From Hirsutella rhossiliensis (lineage: Eukaryota > Ascomycota > Sordariomycetes > Hypocreales > Ophiocordycipitaceae): a stretch of DNA of 64,000 bases. The translations under genes were made by a program, and so were the position numbers. Below are positions 56,116-64,000 of this stretch, piece after piece. The notes beneath the pieces are model-generated. The model saw only the letters and a list, made by a program, of their open reading frames with translations, was not told the origin of the DNA and did not search any database. Location of the stretch: positions 186,001-250,000 of the forward strand of contig NW_025408677.1 of NCBI RefSeq assembly GCF_020360975.1, given 5' to 3'. Position 1 is the first letter of the stretch. Each line of letters opens with the position of its first letter.

Positions 56116-59100
56116 GGCAATTGATATGCGGGCCGAACCACTTTACTACGGGGCCGTCTTCCGGGGCCGTGTGGCTGACCCTCCAAATCGGGTAGTTGAA
56201 CATTCCGTTGTCTGTCTTCAGCCACGCAATAATTTCTCGGGCAGGGATGCTATAACGCTCTTGTATTCTATCTGGAGTTTTATGGCATTGCGTTTTGCAA
56301 GAATAAACTAATAATATGATGACGGGCCTGCCGGAAGAGTTCAAGAGGTCCCTGGTAATCGCGCCCACCTGCAAATAGATCCGGGGTCAGATCCGGACGA
56401 CACGCGGAGGGCCAGGCCCTATGGACAGGCTATTTTCACGGTCCAGAACACTCTGTATTTTCGCTACCCAAATTACATTCGCACATGGATACAATCGCCG
56501 CGGCTTTCCTTGCTACCAGAATTTGATAGGACTGAAGGCGCTGCAGTGACAGGCCGCGTACGGGAACTTTGCCGTCTCCGCTTCGGCTGAGCTTCCTGCC
56601 TCTCTTCATCAGAGATGGTCTCCATTCTGACCGTCGCCTCCGTACGCTAGGTTGCCTCCTGCGGCCAGCTTGTCGCACGCCTGTCTGCTTGCCCGGCCCA
56701 AGGATAGCTGACTTGCGGGCGGGCTTTCTGCCTGGCCCAGCCTTGCCCACTGCTGCTCGACTACGGCTGGACGGCCGAATTTTCATGCTCTCAGGGACAG
56801 GCTGTGTCGCATTCTTCGGTCGGCCTCGGAGACATGCTGCGATCTTAGGGTCGAGAATTCGGCGGTAGGGATTGTGCGAGGTTGGCTCCCTAAGGTGCCA
56901 ACGAGGGTGAACGTCCCATTTCGTCAAGGGTATGCCCGCTTCTAATTTGTTGTAGATTGTATGGCAGCAAGGAATCCCTAGCTGCCACGAGACGGAACAA
57001 TCCTCGTTGCAATCCCCGATCGGCTCTGGCCAAGGACGTGACCTGCTTGGTATCGATCTCAAAGCTTGCCGATGCTCTTTGGCAATGAGCTTGAGCCCCG
57101 GCTCAGACATCACTGTGCGAAGCTCTCCTAGATACTCCGAGCCGGGACCGGAGTATGTGCGGGAGGTCAAAACCTCATCCTGCGAGCAGTTATCGATGAA
57201 GTCTCGTTCTTGGTCGCCTAGCATGGCCTCGATTGCCTCCACAAGCGAGTACAAATGGCTCATCCCATTGAGCAGGTAACTCTTGACATTATTGTTGCTG
57301 GCCTCGGTGCCAGAGGTCACACGAACCCCGAAATTGCGGTACTTCTTGATGAAGCATTGTGCCCATTGCGCTCGTATGGGCAAGTATGTCTTGTAAAGGT
57401 ACATAAGGATGGCCTGCTGGTCGTTAAACTCGCCACATAGACGCACCCAAGCCTTTTCATGCTCTTCTTTTGTCTCTGCAAATGCCACGAACTTCCACAG
57501 TTCGAGGACACCACGGTAGTTGTGGGGCACAGGCGCAGTAACGTTGCTCTGGTTCAGTGAGCTCTCTTGTCTCTCTAGGGCGAGCACAGCTTCCATATCC
57601 CCCGAAGACAGCCTTGCGTTCGGGTTACCATCTCCGTCGCTTTCTGGATCTTCATTTCTGCTCTTCCATTTCCGTTTGGCATTAAGGAGAACATTTGCGT
57701 TGATATGTTGAACACATATTGTTGCTGACTCTCGGGATACTGGCTTTCTAGTGCTGCCTTCATCTGTTGGTCGTAGTCGGTAACAACAACATTGGGTAGC
57801 GGGATCATATGCCTGTCATTTAGTTCTCTAACCGCCTCCGCGAGGAATTGGAACCCTTCGCGTCTCTCGTTATCGATCAAACCGAATGCGGCGTTGTAGA
57901 CAGATTTCAGGCAAGTCTGCCCCGTGACCTGGAAGAGCGGTAGTTTGAAGCGGTTTGTATTGTATGTGTTGTCGAAGCTCAATGTCCCCGGAAAGCGCTT
58001 CCACATTCGGAGACAATATGGGAATGTCCATAGCAGACCAACAAGGCGATCAGGCTCCGTCGCCGACCACTTGACGATATATGGGATGCCCTCTCGTCAA
58101 ACAACTTAATCAAGGCGGCTGTCGGACCTAATCCGCCTAGCTTTTCGCGACGCAAGAGTGCCCGAGCGTTATATATGTCCCGTCTTGTGTAGTGCGTTCC
58201 GCGATGCTTTTCTTGAACGATGCCACGGACATCGCGCGCCCTGATCCCGACTCGTCGGCTCGTCGCTTCAACTGTTGCCTTGACAGAGTCAGTAAGTCTT
58301 CGATGGACTGGATGTGCCGAGAGACTCATAGAACGGTCGTGGTTGTGTTGGCTGTGCTGAAGGTCGGCAAACGCCCGCAGAGTCCACATGTAGTCATTTC
58401 GTTCCAGGGCCTCCGCAATGACCTTCCACTTACATCCACACTTGCGCGATCGTCTTTGGCGGAGATCTGCGCCTCTTGGCATACGAGGCTCGCCGTACCG
58501 GTCGCACTGAAACACATATCTCGTCTTCCTGGCTTGGTTGCCGGAGCCATTGCGTCTGATAACACCAAATTCATTCTCCTTCGCGAATTCGTTGACATGG
58601 AATTGAAGAGCATCGACCGATACCGCGGCAGGGCCAGGGATTGGCGGGTTGGGGATAGGAATCGAGGCATCTCGACTGGTAGACGCTGTATCTGACAGGC
58701 CGTCCCAGTCCTCGTACTCGTAATCCTCTTGTTCCTGGCTTGGCGGCGGCGAGGTGACGTTGGTAAGACCGGCGGTGATGATGAGTCTAGGGCTCCTGGA
58801 GCAACTCGGAGCGCAGCAGGTGCCGGGCAATGCTGAGCCAATTCGCGAGCTAGTAAATTGTCGAACTTGGCTTGCTCTTGGGCAAAATCTAGGGCAGACC
58901 GAAAACGGACCGTGCTTCTCGTACGTTGCTCGGTATCCCCTGAAGTTGCTTGTTCCCGAAGGCGCTCTCTCTCAAGTCTGTCGGGGCCCGGAACCACAGG
59001 GGTGAATAACCGCTGCATGCCACCGCCGCGGAAGCAGTCGTCCAGAAAGATTCGCGACTGCCGCAATTCCCAATAGGGCTCATCGACTCCGCGATTACCA

Positions 59101-59542
59101 TGCGGTTTAGGAAGGCTGCTGAAATAGCTCTCCGGCCATGTCGCAAATAGGTTGTATAGGGCGTTGTCGTCGCCATGGCCGTAGTGAAGCTCGGGGTCAA
59201 ACAAAGGTGGGGTGAGGGTGCCGCGATTGTCATGTCGCTGCTACTATGGTCGCTGAAACGAGCTGCCTGCTAGAGAAGAGTCTTTACTGTACTGGCGACG
59301 GTAAATTTAATGGCCACGATACAAACGGCGATGCCGTTAGAATGCCGCCGTGTTTTAGCCATTCATATATTACAGATGGCTGGGAGAAGACACAGGAACG
59401 ACAACCAGCCATCTGTTGGAAGGGGCAAGACGCATGGCAGTGACAATGGAATGCTCAACTACCCGATTTGGAGGGTCAGCCGCACGGCCCCCCGGAAGAC
59501 GGCCCCCCGTAGTAAAGTGGTTCGGCCCGCATATCAATTGCC
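56116..59542 (-). mobile_element. MULE-2, inserted inside the MULE-1 transposase
   Basis: 3,427 bp with terminal inverted repeats of about 95 bp starting ggcaattgatatgcgggcc (56116 and, inverted, 59542). The two ends differ mainly in the length of two G runs. An 8-bp target duplication, caaaccaa, flanks it. It encodes a transposase on the minus strand. MULE-1 and MULE-2 ends are unrelated, so they are different families. Confidence 0.92.
56436..59204 (-). pseudogene. MULE-2 transposase
   Basis: Read on the minus strand from 59204 (MFDPELHYGHGDDNALYNLF). A frame change near 58820 leads to EYEDWDGLSDTASTSRD and a FAR1-type DNA-binding domain (FVNEFAKENEFGV-like, KTRYVFQCDRYGEPR, RKCGCKWKV, ending HNH). 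After a second change near 58085, the core has Asp in LSFDNTYNTNRFKLPLF and Asp in VVVTDYDQQMKAAL. After a third near 57600, the Glu region FGVRVTSGTEASNNN and the SWIM zinc motif CSVSWQLGIPCCHTIY follow. The C-terminus has an AT-hook-like RGRPK and basic repeats, ending at 56436. Each change is one base. All catalytic residues expected for a MULE are present. Confidence 0.87.
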
Positions 59543-61135
59543 CAAACCAAAGGGCTCGCTGCCGCGATGGCGGCGTCCCAAGCGAGAGCTGATCCTCAGG
59601 GTGAAGATGGGCAAATATTGCAGCTCTGTGAATGGCATGCCGCAGAGAACTTCAAGAAGCGATTGTTAGACTCGGGCAAATATACGAAGAAACGAAGGGA
59701 AGAGCTCCTTCGGTTCGTTTGGGATTACATACAAGCTCCCGACGAGGCGCGACTTGAAGAACGGCGAGGCGAGCTGCTCGCAGAAATTCGGGAGCCGGAA
59801 CGCCTTTATCCCAAGAATAATTGGCAACCGAAAGAGCGCCAATTTGTCCGAGCACACACACGACAGTACCCGAACCTCGGATGTAACAGCACACAGAGAA
59901 ACGAAAGCTACCATGTCGTGGTCAAACAGTCTCTCAACAGGCAGCTTCCCCTGCAGGCATCTTGTCAAAAACTGGCCGAAAGCTTGAAGAAATTGACTCA
60001 AAAAATCACCGAAGACGAGGATCGGAGCAGGGCGGACGTCCCAAGGCTGTTGGACCGAGCTGCTTTTCGCCTTCTTATCGGGAAGGTTCCACACTATGTC
60101 CTGAGCAAACTAGCTCCGGAGTGGGAGGCAGCAAAGGCCCTAAGGTGGGGGCAAAACACCGAGATCGAGAAGGAGCGCGAGGCATTGGGCGCTCTGAACG
60201 AGCCCGGATGTCCTTCTGCGTGTGAGTTTCCACTCAGATATGGCCTGCCCTGTCGACACTGGCTGTACGAGGCTGTTGTTAGGTCCTGCGCTATCCCACT
60301 CAATCTTCTTCATCCACGCTGGTTGATCGACGGTCCTGACGTGGTACGCGGCTGGACCATGTCTTATGAAAAGCAGGCAGCTCCTGAAGAAGCAGAAAAC
60401 CCAGGGACCGTTACCAAGATGGCGGTAGGAACATGGTTCTTCAATCGGGATTAGAGGTCGTTCAAGTACAGGGGAGCCTCGGCGGACAGCAGGCAGAGGA
60501 GTTCTCGAGACTCTTCCGCTTACAGAATGACCGTCTAATAGCAGGTTTCTGGGCGCAGGTACAGTCAAGAGCTCTCCTACCCCGGAATTGCCTGAAGCAC
60601 TGCATCAGCCTGGCTTGAAGAGGTTCAAATCCCACGGTGGCACGAAAAGACGATTCATGACCGGCTGTGAGGCCGCAGAGCATGCTGCCGCTCGAGCGGA
60701 CCGCGCCACTTCGGATTTGCCGAAGGGAGTTGGCCAGCTTCCTGACCATTCGACGACTCCGTCCTCTCCTTTGGCAACTTCGCCACAACCTCTTCAGGAA
60801 ACGGGACGTCGAAAACGGAGTACGAAGGCTATAGAGAAGGCGGCAGCTGCTACTGGAAGTCTTCAGATAGAGTGGGAAGGGTGAGAAACCGGATATGCCT
60901 AAGCCGCAGTGCAAGAAGCGGAAGGCTTCCAAGGAGGACGAAACGCAGTTGGAACTGCAGCAGCGGCCTATCCAGGATTGTATACTAGTGGATTTCCCTT
61001 CAGACTGAAAAATGGCACTTCTTTCCCGTTCGGGCTGTAGCCAAGGCGCGATGGCTTTGGATCCTTGCTTAGCGCAACAATCCCTGCAATCTGACTGTCC
61101 GAACCTGACTGTCCGGAGCCATCCCGATGCACGCA

Positions 61136-61317
61136 TCCATATAACTGTGACATCCTTACGGTCTGAGCTTGACCAGACCCGACACTTCAGGCGGATTAAT
61201 CCATTGGTGGAGGCGCCAAGCCTTGCCAACGTTTAGTGCCAATTGCATCGATCTCCTCCCACGCCCTCGCATCCGTCGACACTCTTGCCTCAGGCTCAGG
61301 TATAGGACCGGTGCTGG
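61136..61317. other. Spacer between MULE-1 and the transporter gene
   Basis: Short non-coding stretch containing the 3' flank of the transporter gene. Nothing is recognised. Confidence 0.35.
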
Positions 61318-63325
61318 TCAGTCGACCCAACCTGTTCGAGATACGCCTCCTTCTTTCTGTTGATGACTGGAGCCGCTGCCCTGCACTCCTCGAGCACGTC
61401 CTGCATGCTGCGCCGCTGCACGCGCTTGCCACACCGTCTTACAGGTGCTCTGCATGAAAAGGCGGTCCATGTCTTCGAGGGTAAGGCCTGCGAGTTGGTC
61501 AGCGTCGTTCACCGCGGCAACTCCTCGCTGTACGTGCCCTTGGTCTCGGGGATGAAGAAGAGCGCCCAGAAGCCCATGGCAACCATGAGTGCGCCGAAGA
61601 ACATGTACGTCCCGTAACCCAGCGAGGTGATCATGTATGGCGTGGTGCGGGAGATGAGGAAGCTCCAGAACCACTGGTCGGCCGTCGTAATGGCTGTGCA
61701 GAGCATCCTGACGTCTGCAAGGGTTAGTCACTAGGCCCCCGATGGCAGTCTCAGGAGCATTAGAGCTTGCTTACCGATGGGAAAGATTTCAGAACAGTAC
61801 ACCCAGGTGATGCCCTGCCACGTTGCGCAGTAGATGAGGCCATAGAGATACACGCACACTGCTTCGTCAGCGCAGATCACACAGACGTGAGTATTTCGGG
61901 CGGCCTACCCATGGCTAGGTAACCCCATCCGTCCCTGTTGATGTCCCTTGACTGCTGCCGCGGCAGGGTCGGCCATCATGACGTATCCGCCAATGTACCA
62001 CATGGGGACGGAGCCGATAAAGGCCCCCCAGATGAGGCCGTTTCTGCGGCCGACCTTTTCCACGAGCCACACTGAGAATACAAACATGCCAAGCGTCTTG
62101 GCGATGCCGTAGAAGCCTGTAGCGAAGAGCTTGGTGGTGGTCCCCGTGAGGCCAAGTGTCTCGAAGATGCGAGGTGAATCTGCCAAGTCAGCCTAGCGTA
62201 CAGTAACAGCCAACACAGACGGTGATCGGGAGCGTACAGTAGGTGATAATGTTGACGCCGGTGAGGTTCTGGCATGCCATGAGCAACATGCCGATGGATA
62301 TGCGGTTGCGCACCCCCTTTTGGAAGGGGCGCTTGAACATCTCGCGGAATGTCATGCGGTTCGCCGTGCGCTCCTCGACCTGCTGGCGGATCTCGGAGAG
62401 CTCGTCTCGGATGTATTGGTGGTCGGCGGGCAGGGCGCGGAGGTTGACGAGCACTTTCTGCCTCTTCCCAACGGTCGTGGCTCGCCAGCCATCGCGGCGA
62501 TTCGGGGCATTTCAGCATGCCCAGGCAAAGGAGGGCACCGGGGACGAGCTGCATGCCAAGGGGAACGATCCACTGGGCGGCCTTGGACGAGGAGATGGTT
62601 CGGTCACAGGCGTAGTTGATCTTTGTCGAATCAGAATCACCACTGCTGCTCTGTGCTTTGCTTTCCTGCATCTTACCCAGAATCCCAGCATGCCACCTCC
62701 CTGAGACGCAATCTGTCGGCCTAGGTATCAGTATCCGAGTATGCCGGGTCTGGCACACGTCAGTCCTACCTCGAAGACGCCAATCAGCCTGCCACGGATT
62801 GATGGAGGCGCCGTCTCCGCAATATATACGGGCGCAATCAGCGACGATGCCCCGATGCCAAGACCGGCAACGGCACGTCCGACAATGAGCATGGCGAGCA
62901 GGCCGTGTGCCGCTGTCATGAGCACACCGCCGGCGATGAAGACGGTCGCGGCGACAAAGATGGCATTTCTTCGACCAATTTTCTCGGCGAGTGGGAAGGT
63001 CAGCAGCGAGCCGAAGAAGCACCCGGCTTGGAACGTGGACACGATGTTGCCTTGCAGAGTGTCGCGATACGTGCCCGACGCTGAGAGGAGACCAAAGTCG
63101 CGGCGGAACGAGTCTAGAGCCATCGTGCCCCCGATAACAGACGTGTCGTAGCCCACTAATGGTTTGTACGCGCGAAATGGTTAGCAACACTCTTCAGGCG
63201 CGCGAAGTCTTAGGCGAATTACTGGTGATGGCAGACATGGAGGCAACGATGGCCACCAAGTGGATGCGCCAGTTGCGCACACTCTTGGGGTCGTTGGTCC
63301 CGTCGGCGTGGAGGTCGAAGCCCAT
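61318..63325 (-). pseudogene. MFS sugar porter, quinate-permease-like, two possible frameshifts
   Basis: Eight exons: 63325-63223, 63155-62770, 62712-62677, 62620-62238, 62179-61909, 61858-61775, 61714-61538, 61487-61318. Every intron is 50-67 bp with a usable branch and acceptor; the last (61488-61537) begins GC rather than GT. About 537 codons encode a twelve-helix sugar transporter. It starts MGFDLHADGTNDPKSVRNW, then [41 protein letters not shown] and RGRLIGVFE, with [15 protein letters not shown] after splicing, [13 protein letters not shown], and PETKG joined to LTLEDMDRLF. The GRR motifs, R-G-R after helix 6 and PETKG mark the SP family. The closest remembered group is fungal quinate permeases, but the substrate is not proven. 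Exons 4 (near 62465) and 5 (near 61945) each need one base removed to keep frame. With all splice sites working, these may be sequence errors. Confidence 0.8.
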
Positions 63326-63847
63326 GCTCGCCTGATACCTTATGGGCTTGCGAGTCGAAGTGGGAGAGGTACTAATCTGAGACCTGCTACAGAAACAGAG
63401 TCTGTGGGCGAGAGTCAGTGGGCAAGTCTCGGTGGCGATGGATGACAGGTAGTGCAACCTCGTGGAGATGTAAAGTGGTGTATGCCTCTGAGTCGGTGTC
63501 GGGTCGGCAGAAGGAGGCGTTGACGACGTTCTTCTGGTCGTTGTGCAATCCGCTGGTGTGGGTAAGATGGACGGGCAAGCTCAAGACCCGGCGACCTTGG
63601 ACGACAACCACGTCACGGCACACTCTGATAATCCTTCACGTCGACTCACTCTACGTTTGCGGTACATCCGAAGAACGACCTGAACCCACTTTGCTTCGTA
63701 AAGGCCACCCAATTCGTCGTCCGTCGCACCTCCCGCGTGGCTTCAACGCGGGGAAGTGGAGAAGCCCGGAGGGGGTTGGCGATCGTCTCCCGCGGTCGCG
63801 CCGACTTTCGACCCATTATCCTCCAGTTAGATCTTTTTTCTGTAGCA
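63326..63847. promoter_or_regulatory. Divergent promoter region, transporter / P450
   Basis: 522 bp between the starts of two genes transcribed away from each other. No TATA box or clear operator is seen. Overlapping frames (plus 63418-63909, minus 63933-63646) show no domain and I treat them as chance. Shared regulation of the pair is an inference from layout. Confidence 0.4.
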
Positions 63848-64000
63848 ATGGCTGGGCTCACACTGCTGCTGGCTGCCCTACTGCTTCTGCCCATGGCGTT
63901 TGCCGTTGAAACTGGCGTGCGTCTGCTCAGCAACTATTTGGCTGCGCGCACCATCGGCGTACCGCTGCGCGTCGTTCCTATAAGCCCTCTAAACCCGTTT
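63848..64000 (+). CDS. Cytochrome P450 N-terminus (cut by window end)
   Basis: An ATG at 63848 opens a frame that stays open for all 51 codons to the window edge. Residues 2-18 form a hydrophobic anchor (AGLTLLLAALLLLPMAF) as in membrane-bound fungal P450s. NYLAARTIGVPLRVVPIS and then PLNPF follow. The 'ARxIGxPxRVxPISPLNP' string is what I remember from the N-terminal region of a group of fungal P450s. The haem-binding Cys region lies beyond the window, so the assignment rests on this short stretch. It is the divergent neighbour of the sugar porter, 522 bp away. Confidence 0.55.
   Translation, partial: MAGLTLLLAALLLLPMAFAVETGVRLLSNYLAARTIGVPLRVVPISPLNPF

Larger units (their letters stand above)
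55066..60884 (+). pseudogene. MULE-1 transposase, interrupted by MULE-2
   Basis: The start is the ATG at 55066 (MEIAATRKQTQMEIQ). The N-terminal DNA-binding region resembles the FAR1/WRKY-GCM1 zinc-cluster type of MULEs (GFALVTTSKARDRLRVSCIH ... HPPLQNPF). The transposase core has Asp in MQTDATFNTN (near 55914) and Asp in VVLGDQTKA (near 56105), where MULE-2 is inserted. It resumes at 59551 with GLAAAMAASQAR, LCEWHAAENFKKRL, then NESYHVVVKQSLN and the SWIM-like CEFPLRYGLPCRHWLYE. A C-terminal tail follows to about 60884 (GLKRFKSHGGTKRRFMTG). Frame breaks lie near 55640, 55990, 60450 and 60590. Removing MULE-2 and one target copy rejoins the frame exactly (DQTK then GLAA). Confidence 0.85.
54886..61135 (+). 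mobile_element. MULE-1 (Mutator-like element), split by MULE-2
   Basis: Inverted ends of about 100 bp: the left starts tgcacgcatcgggatgg (54886), and the right, read inverted, starts tgcgtgcatcgggatgg (61135). Both contain the doubled 'ggacagtcag' and 'attgttgcgctaagcaagg'. Without the nested element it is about 2.8 kb and codes for one transposase. I could not settle the target duplication; the outer flanks share only 'tcca'. Confidence 0.8.

Noticed and set aside
60462..61229. 255-codon minus-strand frame near MULE-1 right end
   Set aside because: It crosses the inverted repeat and is antisense to the MULE-1 tail, with no recognisable domain. The matching part at the left end shows it is only the inverted repeat translated.
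61976..63190. 404-codon minus-strand frame over the transporter
   Set aside because: It overlaps the transporter exons in another frame and reads through five introns. The residues are Arg/His-rich with no helices, whereas the spliced frame gives a clear MFS protein.
1..64000. CRISPR arrays, tRNA and rRNA genes
   Set aside because: No regularly spaced short repeats with unique spacers, no cloverleaf with CCA-type acceptor features and no rRNA-like sequence were seen. The tandem repeats present are minisatellites or Helitron-tail motifs.
1..64000. RIP (repeat-induced point mutation) as the cause of broken genes
   Set aside because: Copies differ mostly by single-base indels, not by C-to-T changes, and GC content of the Helitron and LTR copies stays high. 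A computed RIP index would settle it.

Overview
The window reads as a repeat island from a filamentous ascomycete (Pezizomycotina-type) genome. The evidence is short introns of 50-85 bp with GTRNGN donors, CTGAC/CTAAC branch sites and YAG acceptors; fungal Helitron, chromovirus, pogo, MULE and Tad/I-type LINE coding regions; and, at the right edge, a sugar-porter gene next to the start of a cytochrome P450. No tRNA, rRNA or CRISPR was found. About 61 of the 64 kb is mobile DNA and most open reading frames are pieces of transposon genes.

Layout. 1-4283: two rearranged Ty3/Gypsy chromovirus units (A and B) sharing an LTR, inserted into a Helitron. 4284-20060: Helitron H1, split by a complete chromovirus (C, 5942-12017, 5-bp TSD taaga, LTRs with no difference seen). 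20340-30545: Helitron H2, a diverged relative. 30639-33734: a three-level nest, in which a palindromic MITE holds a 5'-truncated LINE whose tail holds a pogo element. 33938-34499: a broken MYND-finger gene. 34600-44560: Helitron H3, a close copy of H1 that keeps the empty site of element C. 44684-51669: Helitron H4, a different Helitron lineage. 51925-52403: a truncated RNase H gene. 52810-53838: an apparently intact gene joining a MYND finger to a pRiA4b ORF-3-like domain. 54139-54640: a second LINE tail in the same kind of MITE. 54886-61135: a MULE whose transposase is split by a second MULE (56116-59542). 61318-64000: a sugar-porter gene and a divergent P450 start, probably the border of ordinary gene space.

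How the parts work together. H1, H2 and H3 share one architecture. A spliced RepHel gene on the plus strand carries a Cys-rich N-terminus, a DUF6570-like region, an HUH nickase and a Pif1 helicase. A second two-exon gene of unknown function is transcribed away from it on the minus strand. The spacer between the two genes carries copy-variable minisatellites. The second gene survives in all three copies with its intron in the same place, and is the best candidate here for an undescribed Helitron component. Element C has a self-priming primer-binding site and a leader made of serial stem-loops; B keeps this architecture with different stem sequences.

Caution: almost every broken frame is a single-base indel, often in a G or A run, including in an element with matching LTRs and in the sugar-porter gene, whose splice sites all work. 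Some 'pseudogenes' here may be assembly errors.
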